From positions 1 through 64,000 of the forward strand of contig CAKQMV010000003.1 in NCBI GenBank assembly GCA_934255135.1: DNA of 64,000 bases, read 5' to 3'. The translations under genes and the position numbers were made by a program. Below, in pieces: positions 1 to 8,161 of this stretch (position 1 is the stretch's first letter; every line of letters begins with the position of its first letter). The notes below the pieces were generated by a model. That model was given only the letters and a program-made list of their open reading frames with translations, was not told the origin of the DNA and searched no databases. The stretch is from an uncultured Clostridia bacterium. GTDB taxonomy: Bacteria; Bacillota; Clostridia; Peptostreptococcales; Anaerovoracaceae.

Positions 1-2
1 AC

Positions 3-41
3 TACATGACCCCTGAGGAATTCTACAATCAGGAAAAGTGA
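3..41 (+). pseudogene. C-terminal tail of an IS3-family-like transposase (partial at window edge)
   Basis: Frame 3 reads YMTPEEFYNQEK and then stops. This resembles the end of IS3-group transposases, whose last residues often read like 'xxSPxEFxN'. Only 12 residues are visible, so the call rests mainly on the candidate inverted repeat that follows. The rest of the element would lie left of the window; whether it is intact is unknown. Confidence 0.4.
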
Positions 42-43
42 GT

Positions 44-74
44 TTTGACACTCTACTTTTAGGGGGTCACCTCA
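44..74 (+). mobile_element. Candidate right terminal inverted repeat of the IS3-like element
   Basis: Directly after the transposase stop comes a stretch ending in TTTTAGGGGGTCACCTCA. Right ends of IS3/IS150-type elements typically follow the transposase stop closely and contain a CTACTTTTNGGGG-like block that ends in CA. The other end is outside the window, so the repeat cannot be paired. Confidence 0.35.
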
Positions 75-212
75 ATATAACTTCATGGTTTAATGAATTA
101 GAATTCTCGTGGGTACCAATTATCTGAAAATAGTTCTAATGGTAACAAATAGCAGCCAATTAATCATTTTTTAATAAATTGGTAACCCCCCCCCATTACA
201 ATGGCAGTAGTT

Positions 213-292
213 CTATGCAATTCACCTGATAGCGCTGTTTTACCCACAGCGGCGGTGCTATGCAATTCCCCTTGTGACGCTATTTCCCACAC
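213..292. repeat. Imperfect 45-bp-period direct repeat in the intergenic region
   Basis: CTATGCAATTC followed by a GC-containing block and a TTTACCCACA-like block occurs at 213-248 and again at 258-292. No ORF or promoter explains it. The remaining gap 75-367 shows only this repeat, a run of C at about 187-194 and the terminator at 296-327. Confidence 0.4.
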
Positions 293-295
293 AAC

Positions 296-327
296 AAAAG
301 CCCCAGGCACTACGACCTGAGGCTTTT
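296..327 (-). terminator. Rho-independent terminator of the superoxide reductase gene
   Basis: The arms AAAAGCCCCAGG and CCTGAGGCTTTT pair with one mismatch around a 9-nt loop. On the minus strand the hairpin is followed by a short T-rich stretch. It lies 40 bp after the stop of the gene at 368-739. Confidence 0.75.
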
Positions 328-367
328 ATCCTTACATTATTCACAAAATTCTACTTTTCACTACCTA

Positions 368-739
368 TTAATCAATCTTCCACAGTCCGTGCAGGTTGCA
401 GTATGCATATACTGCATCAAGCTTGTCATCATCTGACAGTGCAAACACAAGGCTTGGCTTGTCGCCTGGCTTGAGAGTCTTTCTCTGCGCACCCTTCTCA
501 GTTTCAATTGCAACCCACTCGATATAGTGCTCCTCAGTCATTGGATGTTCAACGGAACCGACAGTCACATTAACCAGATATCCGTCAACCTCATACGAAG
601 GCACATGCTTCTCCGCTGCACCATCAGAAGTTCCCGGAACAAGCTCAGTCATCTTCTGTCCACAGCACATCATAGGAACACCACTTTCTCTAACCATACC
701 GACCAGATTTCCACAATGTTCACATAATAGAAATTTCAT
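368..739 (-). CDS. dfx: Superoxide reductase (desulfoferrodoxin family)
   Basis: Predicted cytoplasmic superoxide reductase, which reduces superoxide to peroxide without producing oxygen, as is usual in anaerobes. The N-terminus has the four-cysteine desulforedoxin iron site (C6, C9, C25, C26). The C-terminal domain carries the ligands of the catalytic Fe(His4Cys) centre: H45, H65, H71 and, in YCNLHG, C114 and H117. The length of 123 residues fits the two-domain class. A TAAGGAGG Shine-Dalgarno lies 7-8 bases before the ATG. It heads, in map order, a group of minus-strand redox genes with thioredoxin, a Crp/Fnr regulator and an iron-sulfur flavoprotein. Confidence 0.95.
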   Translation of the reverse strand: MKFLLCEHCGNLVGMVRESGVPMMCCGQKMTELVPGTSDGAAEKHVPSYEVDGYLVNVTVGSVEHPMTEEHYIEWVAIETEKGAQRKTLKPGDKPSLVFALSDDDKLDAVYAYCNLHGLWKID

Positions 740-898
740 AGCTTTACCTCCTTATTCAAATTCGCATCGTCCGATGCAATCCCAGAAACATTGCCATATG
801 GCATATGTTTCATATATCATACCACTTATTTGAAATAATTTCTCTCTCTGCCAAAATTTCTTTCAAGAAAGCCCTATAATCCCGCTTCGTTCGCCAGC

Positions 899-1204
899 TT
901 ATAGCATTCCGAGGATCTGTTCTTTTGGTCTGAAGCCGACAGATGTGTTTACAACCTTGCCGTCCTTCATTGCTACAACCATAGGGATGCTTGAAACCTG
1001 AAATGCAGATGCAAGCTCTGGTTCCTCGTCGACATTGACCTTGCATACTTTGATTTCAGGATGCTCCTCTGCGATTTCTGCAAGTACCGGTGCAAGCATT
1101 CTGCAAGGGCCGCACCATGTTGCCCAGAAGTCCACGAGGACCGGCTTATCTGAATTCATTACTTCATTCTCAAAGTTCTGACTTGTTACATTTATCTCTA
1201 ACAT
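899..1204 (-). CDS. trxA: Thioredoxin
   Basis: A 101-residue thioredoxin with the active site WCGPC (C31, C34) and the cis-proline loop SSIPMVV. It would act as a cytoplasmic disulfide reductant. The longest open frame begins at 1219, but that ATG overlaps the Shine-Dalgarno GGAGGA (about 1213-1217), so I place the start at the next ATG, 1204, giving MLEINVTSQNF. The active-site residues are Cys, not selenocysteine, although the organism makes selenoproteins. It lies between the superoxide reductase and the Crp/Fnr regulator, in a likely oxidative-stress group. The 158-bp gap to dfx contains no recognisable gene. Confidence 0.95.
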   Translation of the reverse strand: MLEINVTSQNFENEVMNSDKPVLVDFWATWCGPCRMLAPVLAEIAEEHPEIKVCKVNVDEEPELASAFQVSSIPMVVAMKDGKVVNTSVGFRPKEQILGML

Positions 1205-1292
1205 AATGTTTTCCTCCATTTCTTTTATCTGTCTGTAGTATACCGCGGATAAAACCCGAGTTCTGTAACAGAGTCACATAACTAAGAAATTT

Positions 1293-1955
1293 CTATATTT
1301 CCTGCAGGGCTTCGATGTCTTTGATAATTATCTTGCCTCTCTTAAGCTCGACATAACCATCCGATGCAAGCTGCTTCAGCATTCTTGCGACAACCTCACG
1401 TGCGGTGTTGACCTCCGCCGCAATTGCCTCCTGTGTCATCGGAATCACATCGCTCCCGATCTTCTCCGAAATGCTGACAAGATAATTCGCCACTCTGTGA
1501 TCAATTCCCTTGAAGAGAATCTGCTCCATCACCCATACAACAGTTGAGAACCTCTCCGTCAGAAGCTCGTACATATATGCCTTCACATAAATATTATTCT
1601 CCGAAAGCTGCTTAAGAAGCGGCGAAGGAATCACTACAAGCTCGGTATCCTTCTCTGCCGACACCACGCTGTCAAAAGTAAGTTGCGATATCACGCAGGA
1701 TGCCGTGGTCACGCAAACTTCTCCCTCGTTCACATGAAAGAGCGTAATCTGACGACCATCTTCGGAAATTATCGACACCCTGACATCGCCCTTTTGCACG
1801 AGGACCATGCCCATGCAAGACTCAGTGCTATCGGATATAAGCTGACCTTTTGAGAAATTTCTCACAACAAGACCCTGCTCAAGTGCAGCCTTCTCTTCAC
1901 TATTCAAATGTTCAAGAAACGTAAAACTTCCTCTAATACTGTCAAGTCTACTCAT
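1293..1955 (-). CDS. Crp/Fnr-family transcriptional regulator
   Basis: 220 residues with an N-terminal cyclic-nucleotide-binding-like beta barrel (about 15-125), a dimerisation helix (about 126-150) and a C-terminal winged helix with the Crp-type pattern TQEAIAAEVNTAREVVARML. It lacks the N-terminal four-cysteine cluster of Fnr. It does carry cysteines in the barrel, notably in EVCVTTASC, which could be redox-sensitive; that is inference. Its start is 9 bp from the stop of the upstream flavoprotein gene, so the two are probably cotranscribed. A plausible role is control of the surrounding redox genes. Confidence 0.9.
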   Translation of the reverse strand: MSRLDSIRGSFTFLEHLNSEEKAALEQGLVVRNFSKGQLISDSTESCMGMVLVQKGDVRVSIISEDGRQITLFHVNEGEVCVTTASCVISQLTFDSVVSAEKDTELVVIPSPLLKQLSENNIYVKAYMYELLTERFSTVVWVMEQILFKGIDHRVANYLVSISEKIGSDVIPMTQEAIAAEVNTAREVVARMLKQLASDGYVELKRGKIIIKDIEALQEI

Positions 1956-1964
1956 GATTCTCCT

Positions 1965-2582
1965 CTATCGATTGAAAACCTCTAACACATGCTTCTCTTT
2001 CTCAGGAAGGCCGTAAGCTTCTTTGCCAAGTGCAATGCTTTTCATCAGGAATGTCATATTTCTTGCAAGAACGCGCATTGTCTGCTTGCCCTCTTCGTCC
2101 ATATCAGCATCACCAGGCAGACGGCCGTGGATTGAGTTCCAATACTGACTCGATGCAATCGGCATATTTGTTATGGTAAAGAACTTATTCAGTTCATCAA
2201 AAGTCGCAGAGCAGCCGCCTCGTCTTGCGCACACAACACTCGCTCCGACCTTCATAGTCTTATCAAAGTGTGTACTATAGAAAAGTCTGTGAAGTGTTGC
2301 CACAAGTGTCGCATTTGCAGAAGCATAATAAACAGGGCTCGCAACAACAAGTCCATCAGCCTCCTCAAATACGGGTGCCAGCTCATTTACCACATCATCG
2401 AACGCACACTTTCCAGTCTCAGCACAGCGGTCACACGCGATGCAGCCTCTGACATCCATGTTTCCAACCTGAACGATTGTAGTCTCAACGCCTTCAGCTT
2501 CAAATATCTTTCTCATTTCTTCAAGCGCAATCGATGTGTTTCCACCCTTGCGCGGACTTCCGTTAAGCATCAATACCTTCAT
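1965..2582 (-). CDS. Iron-sulfur flavoprotein / NADPH-dependent FMN reductase family
   Basis: 205 residues with a flavodoxin-like fold. The N-terminal phosphate-binding loop for FMN is GSPRKGGNTS (residues 8-17), and a compact cysteine motif C47-x2-C50-x2-C53-x5-C59 matches the Fe-S site of archaeal and clostridial iron-sulfur flavoproteins. Such proteins transfer electrons from ferredoxin or NAD(P)H and have been linked to detoxification of oxygen species or quinones. The Shine-Dalgarno GAGGAGG is 7-8 bases before the ATG. It is the first gene of the unit that continues into the Crp/Fnr regulator. An AACTATA/TATAGTT inverted repeat lies in its promoter region. Confidence 0.88.
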   Translation of the reverse strand: MKVLMLNGSPRKGGNTSIALEEMRKIFEAEGVETTIVQVGNMDVRGCIACDRCAETGKCAFDDVVNELAPVFEEADGLVVASPVYYASANATLVATLHRLFYSTHFDKTMKVGASVVCARRGGCSATFDELNKFFTITNMPIASSQYWNSIHGRLPGDADMDEEGKQTMRVLARNMTFLMKSIALGKEAYGLPEKEKHVLEVFNR

Positions 2583-2629
2583 GTGTCGACCTCCTCATCT
2601 GATTCGAAAGTCTAATCTAATAGACCACC

Positions 2630-2650
2630 AACTATATTTTAATTATAGTT
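2630..2650. promoter_or_regulatory. Candidate operator: AACTATA-N7-TATAGTT
   Basis: Perfect 7-bp inverted repeat in the 151-bp divergent region, nearer the flavoprotein gene. A second, weaker dyad GTCTA-N6-TAGAC lies at about 2610-2625. The cognate factor is unknown; the Crp/Fnr regulator next door is one candidate, although the sequence is not a classical TGTGA or TTGAT site. Confidence 0.4.
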
Positions 2651-2677
2651 TTCTTCCACATTTAAACAAGAAAAATA

Positions 2678-2706
2678 TTGACACCATAGTTAGTTAAGAC
2701 TAACAT
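2678..2706 (+). promoter_or_regulatory. Sigma-A-like promoter with embedded dyad (ABC transporter operon)
   Basis: TTGACA at 2678-2683 and TAACAT at 2701-2706 are separated by exactly 17 bp. The dyad GTTAGT-TAAG-ACTAAC (2689-2704) lies between and over them, as expected for a MarR- or TetR-type repressor site. No MarR or TetR gene is within the window's neighbourhood, so the repressor would be encoded elsewhere. Confidence 0.5.
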
Positions 2707-2778
2707 TATTGCATAAAAGAAATATATTAATAAGTGCTCAATATAACAGATATTTCTGTTCTTGAAAGGAGCAAGGAA

Positions 2779-3477
2779 ATGTTTTTGGAGATTAAAGGAA
2801 TTAAGAAATCTTTCGGATCAGGCGACAGCAGAGTTGATGTTCTTAAAGGTCTGAATCTAGAGATTGATAAAGGAGAATTCTGCGTGCTGCTCGGCCCGTC
2901 AGGTTCAGGCAAGTCCACACTTCTTAACATAATCGGTGGAATAGATGGAGCTGATGAGGGTAGTATTCTGATTGATGGCGAGCAGCTTGAAGATATGACA
3001 GAGAAGAAGCTGTCAATGTATAGAAGAAAGCATCTTGGATATATTTTTCAGATGTACAATCTTATACCGAATCTGACCATAAGAGAGAATATTGAGGTCG
3101 GTGCGTACCTAAGTGACCATCCTCTTGATGTTGACGAACTGATGCAGACACTTGGAATCTATGAACACAGGAATAAATTGCCGAACCAGATTTCAGGTGG
3201 ACAGCAGCAGAGAACAGCCATCGGCCGTGCCATTGTCAAAAATCCGGATATCCTGCTTTGCGATGAGCCGACAGGTGCACTCGATTATCGCACCTCGAAG
3301 GAGATTCTGAAGCTGATTGAGACAGTTAACAAGAAATACGGCAACACGATTATTATGGTCACTCACAACGACGCTATCAAGGACATGGCAGATCGAGTGG
3401 TTAAGCTTCGTGACGGAATGATACGGAAGAATTACAGAAATGAACATAAACTTTTGGCCGCGGAGCTTGAGTGGTAA
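2779..3477 (+). CDS. ABC transporter ATP-binding protein (MacB/LolD-like)
   Basis: 232-residue ABC ATPase with Walker A GPSGSGKST, signature SGGQQQRTAIGRA, Walker B ILLCDEPTGALD and switch histidine in MVTHN. These features match the class that works with FtsX-type permeases (MacB, LolD, BceA). An upstream in-frame ATG exists at 2734, but AAAGGAGC at 2765-2772 places the start at 2779. It runs directly into the permease gene, with the permease ribosome site overlapping its stop, so the two form one transporter. Substrate unknown; export or mechanotransmission of lipoproteins, peptides or antibiotics is typical for the class. Confidence 0.95.
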   Translation: MFLEIKGIKKSFGSGDSRVDVLKGLNLEIDKGEFCVLLGPSGSGKSTLLNIIGGIDGADEGSILIDGEQLEDMTEKKLSMYRRKHLGYIFQMYNLIPNLTIRENIEVGAYLSDHPLDVDELMQTLGIYEHRNKLPNQISGGQQQRTAIGRAIVKNPDILLCDEPTGALDYRTSKEILKLIETVNKKYGNTIIMVTHNDAIKDMADRVVKLRDGMIRKNYRNEHKLLAAELEW

Positions 3478-3491
3478 GGAGGTATGAAATT

Positions 3492-5882
3492 ATGAATACT
3501 CCTTTAAGAAAAAGGCTCCCGAGAGAGCTTAAAGAAGAACTCGGAAAGTATCTTGTCATTCTGATTCTTATGACCACTACGATAAGCTTTGTGTCAGGAT
3601 TTCTCGTAGCTGATGGAAGTATGATCAAAGCTTATAATGACGGTTTTGAGAAATATAATATCGAAGATGGCAACTTTCGTGTAAAGAAAGCAATAACTGA
3701 ACCAGAGGAAGATAAAATTGAGTCAAATAATGTCACTTTGTATGAGAATTTCTACATTGAAGAGGCATTGGACAACGGAAGCACCATGCGTTTTTTCAAG
3801 AATAGAGATGACGTAAACCTTGTATGCCTGATGAAGGGAAGCTTTCCGAAGAGAGCGGACGAAATTGCAATCGACCGTATGTATGCGGATAACAACAATA
3901 TTTCTGTTGGCGATGTGCTTACCGGTAGCGGTAAGAAATGGAAGGTTACCGGACTTGTCGCGTTACCGGACTACAGCTGCCTATTCCAGAATAATAACGA
4001 CTCAATGTTTGATGCTGTGAAATTCGGGGTGTCTGTCGTAACGCCAGATGGTTTTGACAGATTAAACCAGAGCAAGCTGCAGTATAGCTACTCCTGGAAG
4101 TATGACAAGGGGCCAGCAAGCGAGCCTAAAGAGAAGAAGATGTCCGAAAAGTTCATGGAAGCTCTCGGTAAGGAAGTATCGCTTGAGACCTTTGTTCCTA
4201 GGTACCAGAATCAGGCAATCACTTTTACCGGAGATGATATGGGAAGCGATAAATCCATGATGATTATTCTTCTGTACATCGTTATGGTAATCATGGCTTT
4301 TGTCTTCGGAATCACGATAAGCAACACAATTCGTAAGGAAGCCGGAGTAATCGGAACGCTTCGTGCATCCGGTTATACAAGATCGGAGCTTATCAGGCAT
4401 TACATGGCACTACCTGTAATTATCACACTGATTGGCGCAATCCTTGGAAATATTCTTGGATACACCGTAATGAAGAACGTGTGTGCCGCGATGTATTACG
4501 GAAGCTATAGCCTGCCGACATACGTAACAATATGGAATGCAGACGCGTTTATTATGACAACACTTGCTCCGATAGTAATTATGTTTGTGATTAATTATGC
4601 TGTTCTGCACCACAAACTACACCTGTCGCCGCTCAAATTCCTGAGGCGCGATCTGTCTGGAAGAAAACAGGCCCGTGCACTTCCGCTGAGCCCTAGGCTC
4701 GGAATCTTTCACCGCTTCCGTCTGCGTGTGATTTTTCAGAATATGAGTAACTACCTCGTGCTGTTTATAGGAATTGTTTTCGCAAATCTGCTTCTGTTCT
4801 TCGGATTGCTTCTGCCATCCGTTCTTAATCATTATCAGCAGGAAATCCAAGGCAATATGCTGTCAAAATACCAGTATATGCTCGAAGTTCCCGCAAGCAT
4901 GATGGCAAGTGGCGATTCGAATGATTCAAGTACTTCAATTGATTCAGATATATCAAAGGATTCCGAAGCATCTGAGGATTTGAAGAGCATGGATAATATG
5001 ATTGAACTTATACAGTATTACATGGGAACGCGGACCTTAAACAGCGATGCAGAAGCCTTCAGCGCATATTCTCTTAATACTTTGCCAAGCAAATATAAGA
5101 CGGATGAAGTGATTCTCTATGGAATCGAACCGCACAGCAGATACATAGATATTGATTTTGATGACAGTAATGATGTCTATATCTCAAGTGCATATGCGGA
5201 GAAGTTCCTGCTAAAGCCAGGAGATAAGATAACTCTTAAAGAGAAGTATGAAAACAAGAAATATACCTTCAGGATAGGGGGAATCTACGATTACAGCGGA
5301 GCACTCTGCGTGTTCATGTCGAAGGAGCAGCTTAATGATACTTTTGACCTTGGAGACTATTACTTCAGTGGTTACTTCTCTAGCTCAAAGATTACAGATA
5401 TTAACGACAGATACATTGGTTCAGTCGTTGATCTCGAGGCTCTGACCAAGATTTCAAGGCAGCTTAATGTTTCAATGGGAAGCATGATGAATCTGATAAA
5501 GGGATTTGCAATCGGCATCTTCGTAGTTCTTATTTATCTGCTTTCCAAGATCATCATCGAGAAGAACGAGCAATCCATTTCGATGGTGAAAATCCTTGGA
5601 TACACTAACAGAGAAATCAGCAGATTGTATATCTGGTCAACATCGATTGTAGTTGCTATCTGTCTGCTTCTGAGTCTACCAATTGAGAAGTATATAATGG
5701 GATATCTTTTTAGAGAGATGATGCTTACAAGTGTTTCAGGCTGGATAGCGCTGTGGATTGATCCTAGGATTTATGCTGAGATGTTTCTGATAGGAATCGC
5801 AACCTACGCAATTGTGTCGCTTCTCGAGTACCGCAGAATCCGTAGAATACCGATGGATGAAGCTCTTAAGAATGTAGAATAG
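3492..5882 (+). CDS. FtsX-family ABC transporter permease, large form
   Basis: 796 residues. A first membrane helix near residue 15-40 is followed by an extracellular domain of about 200 residues. A membrane block follows (about 255-410, with IMMIILLYIVMVIMAFVFGI and two further helices), then a second transmembrane start near 440, a second extracellular domain with a Ser/Asp-rich stretch, and a C-terminal three-helix FtsX block with MVKILGYTNREISRL. The duplicated FtsX arrangement is typical of Firmicute lipoprotein- or peptide-related exporters. I choose the ATG at 3492 because AAGGAGG at 3476-3482 precedes it by 9 bases; the GTG at 3471 overlaps the previous gene. It pairs with the ATPase upstream. 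Confidence 0.92.
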   Translation: MNTPLRKRLPRELKEELGKYLVILILMTTTISFVSGFLVADGSMIKAYNDGFEKYNIEDGNFRVKKAITEPEEDKIESNNVTLYENFYIEEALDNGSTMRFFKNRDDVNLVCLMKGSFPKRADEIAIDRMYADNNNISVGDVLTGSGKKWKVTGLVALPDYSCLFQNNNDSMFDAVKFGVSVVTPDGFDRLNQSKLQYSYSWKYDKGPASEPKEKKMSEKFMEALGKEVSLETFVPRYQNQAITFTGDDMGSDKSMMIILLYIVMVIMAFVFGITISNTIRKEAGVIGTLRASGYTRSELIRHYMALPVIITLIGAILGNILGYTVMKNVCAAMYYGSYSLPTYVTIWNADAFIMTTLAPIVIMFVINYAVLHHKLHLSPLKFLRRDLSGRKQARALPLSPRLGIFHRFRLRVIFQNMSNYLVLFIGIVFANLLLFFGLLLPSVLNHYQQEIQGNMLSKYQYMLEVPASMMASGDSNDSSTSIDSDISKDSEASEDLKSMDNMIELIQYYMGTRTLNSDAEAFSAYSLNTLPSKYKTDEVILYGIEPHSRYIDIDFDDSNDVYISSAYAEKFLLKPGDKITLKEKYENKKYTFRIGGIYDYSGALCVFMSKEQLNDTFDLGDYYFSGYFSSSKITDINDRYIGSVVDLEALTKISRQLNVSMGSMMNLIKGFAIGIFVVLIYLLSKIIIEKNEQSISMVKILGYTNREISRLYIWSTSIVVAICLLLSLPIEKYIMGYLFREMMLTSVSGWIALWIDPRIYAEMFLIGIATYAIVSLLEYRRIRRIPMDEALKNVE

Positions 5883-5894
5883 CAGATCTAAAAC

Positions 5895-5923
5895 GGCCTG
5901 CGCTCCGATTATGAGCACAGGCC
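5895..5923. terminator. Bidirectional terminator between convergent genes
   Basis: GGCCTGCGCTC pairs with GAGCACAGGCC (one mismatch) around a short loop and is followed by TCTTCTT on the plus strand. It separates the ABC permease from the convergent secreted-protein gene. Confidence 0.7.
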
Positions 5924-5947
5924 TCTTCTTATAAATATTACTAAATA

Positions 5948-6634
5948 TTAGTCAACTGCGTAGAAGGTCTTAGAAATTGTCTTATATGTAGATCCAGTTC
6001 TTGCCTTTACTCCGCTGATCTTGCAAGTGTACTTCTTTCCGTAGCTGAGTCTCTTGTCCAGTCTGAATTCGATTCCGTCGTTCTCTCTTTCGATAACTCT
6101 TCCGCTGCATACATACTGTCCGCTGGTTGTGTAAATCATAACTGATGGATTATTCCAGTTAACCTTTGTGCGGAAATCTACTGAAAGCTCTCTATCCTCT
6201 GCATCGTATTCGATATCCTCGATCTTAATGCTGCCAGCCTTAGGAACTCTGAAGTATCCTGAAACAGATGTGTATGAACCAGCTCCGTATCTCTTGATTC
6301 CTGAAATAGTGTACTTATACCTGCATCCGGATGTGTAGCTTGGGCTTCTGAACTCGATATCATCAGAGTCCTTCTTCAGAATATCAGCAGTATAAGTCTG
6401 ACCGGTGCTAAGCTTCTTTACTGTAACCTTAGCATTGCTGTATCTTACATTTCCGTAGAACTCCACCTCTACTCTGCCTCTTCCCTCGTATTCTGTCTTC
6501 TCGATAGATGGCTTACCCGATGCTGCATAAACCTCGCTCTGGTCATTTGTCTCATATAGTGCAAAACCAGAACCTACAACCGCAGCTGCCAGTGCCAAGC
6601 TTACAATCTTCTTTCCTAATGAAATCTTTCTCAT
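5948..6634 (-). CDS. Secreted protein with two tandem beta-type repeats, unknown function
   Basis: 228 residues with a Sec signal peptide (charged MRKISLGKK, hydrophobic core, cleavage probably near VYAAS at about 36-38). The mature part consists of two tandem repeats of about 85 residues. Each begins with IEKTEYE or IEDIEYD, contains DIEFR or GIEFR, then YKYTISGIK or YTCKISGVK, and ends with a TSVSGYF- or KTISKTF-like strand. The regular alternation suggests an Ig-like or fibronectin-like beta fold; no family is recognised with certainty. It lies downstream of the two-component genes on the same strand and may be in their regulon. No cell-wall sorting motif is visible. Confidence 0.7.
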   Translation of the reverse strand: MRKISLGKKIVSLALAAAVVGSGFALYETNDQSEVYAASGKPSIEKTEYEGRGRVEVEFYGNVRYSNAKVTVKKLSTGQTYTADILKKDSDDIEFRSPSYTSGCRYKYTISGIKRYGAGSYTSVSGYFRVPKAGSIKIEDIEYDAEDRELSVDFRTKVNWNNPSVMIYTTSGQYVCSGRVIERENDGIEFRLDKRLSYGKKYTCKISGVKARTGSTYKTISKTFYAVD

Positions 6635-6742
6635 TTTCGTGCCCTCCTTATATATTGAATGACTTTGGTTTCTTTCCTTTGTGTTATCTGCATTATATAT
6701 AAGAAAGATTAAAACAAGATTAGAGAAGATTAAAAATCAGAA

Positions 6743-8161
6743 TTATTTTAATAAAGGTACCTCAAATGTAAATCTGCTGCCCTCACCGAGCTTACTTTCA
6801 ACTATAACCTCTCCACCGTGATACTGAGCAATTTCCTTGACCATAAAGAGACCGAGGCCACTGCCCTTATCGTGTCGAGAAGAGTCCACCTGATACATTC
6901 GCTTGAATATGTTAGCAAGCTCAGCCTCTGCAATACCTATTCCATCGTCCTCTACCGATAGGTGCGCCTTATCGCCCTCTGCATCTAATCTAACGTAAAT
7001 ATGTCCGTCTTCCCTTCCATATTTATACGCATTTCCGATCAGATTAACTATTAGTCTTGCCAAAAGGTCCTTGTTTCCGCTAACCGATATCCCGTGCTTT
7101 ACGTGGCTTTCAAGCGTAATGTTATTCTCTCCGATAAGTGCCATATCTTCACTTATAGATTCTACAAGCTCCGAGAAATCAAGCTTTTCCTTAACATATA
7201 CCGAAGACTCCTTGCCAAGTCTCGCAAAAGTGAGCATATCATTCACAAGCTTGGACGTTTTGTCTGCCTGACGTTTTATGGTCTTAAGTGCACTCACATA
7301 ATCCTCTTCACTCTTGCCATTATCCAAGGCAAACTCACTCTGGGTCATAATTACCGATATCGGAGTCCTAAGCTCATGCGAAACATCAGAAGTAAACCTC
7401 TGCTCATCGGCAAAAGCTTCTTCCAGTCGCTCCATCATATTATTGAAGGAATCCGCAAGCTCGTGAACCTCGTCCTTACCCTCACCTATATCGATTCTTT
7501 CCTTAAGATCATTTCCTCTGCTGATTCTCGATGCAGCTCCGGAAATTCTGCTGATAGGGTTAAGCATGTATCCCGCAACCATATATCCGCCTATTATCGC
7601 AACGGCAAGAATAATGATCAGAATCACAGAAGTTATCTGAGAAACAGTACGGATATCTCCAGCATTATCCTCATAAGAGACTACGCCTCTTATCCACATA
7701 TCATCAAGTCCGTTTGACTTTACCTTTCGGTCGTAAATATAATAGGTGACGCCCTCAGCGTTAACCTTCTGCACATCTCTATTTGATAATTTAATATTCT
7801 TAGTCGTGTCTGCGATTGGATTCTCACCATAAATCATCTCGGTTTCGCCGGACTTCGCATCATAAACAGTGCAGTACACTCCGTTAACGTTGGGAATAAA
7901 ATCGTCGTCAATTTCCAGCCAGCCCTGATTATATTTCATATAATAGTCTGCATCATAATCCAATCCATCACCTGGAATCTGATCGTAATACTCCACCTCA
8001 TCGAGATTATTCTCAACTGCATCACGGAGAATGTTGATGGTCGTCTTCTCTGTTATCTTTTGGCCGACAATCTCAAAAGATACCACGGACAGAAGCACGA
8101 CAATAATAAGCGACGCGGCGAACCAGAATGTCACCCTTGTTCTAATAGACCGATCCTTCAT
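6743..8161 (-). CDS. Sensor histidine kinase
   Basis: 472-residue membrane kinase. Helix 1 lies at about 10-32, an extracellular sensor domain at about 33-170, and helix 2 at about 175-200, followed by a HAMP linker. The HisKA domain has the phospho-acceptor motif SHELRTP (near residue 260). The HATPase domain has N-box NLIGNAYKYG, G1 DDGIGI and G2 GSGLGLFMV. It overlaps the response-regulator gene by one base (TAATG), so the pair is translationally coupled. It is a likely partner of that regulator and may control the ABC transporter or the secreted protein nearby, which is inference. Confidence 0.95.
   Translation of the reverse strand: MKDRSIRTRVTFWFAASLIIVVLLSVVSFEIVGQKITEKTTINILRDAVENNLDEVEYYDQIPGDGLDYDADYYMKYNQGWLEIDDDFIPNVNGVYCTVYDAKSGETEMIYGENPIADTTKNIKLSNRDVQKVNAEGVTYYIYDRKVKSNGLDDMWIRGVVSYEDNAGDIRTVSQITSVILIIILAVAIIGGYMVAGYMLNPISRISGAASRISRGNDLKERIDIGEGKDEVHELADSFNNMMERLEEAFADEQRFTSDVSHELRTPISVIMTQSEFALDNGKSEEDYVSALKTIKRQADKTSKLVNDMLTFARLGKESSVYVKEKLDFSELVESISEDMALIGENNITLESHVKHGISVSGNKDLLARLIVNLIGNAYKYGREDGHIYVRLDAEGDKAHLSVEDDGIGIAEAELANIFKRMYQVDSSRHDKGSGLGLFMVKEIAQYHGGEVIVESKLGEGSRFTFEVPLLK

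Noticed and set aside
899..1204. Selenocysteine thioredoxin
   Set aside because: The active site codes for Cys at both positions (WCGPC).
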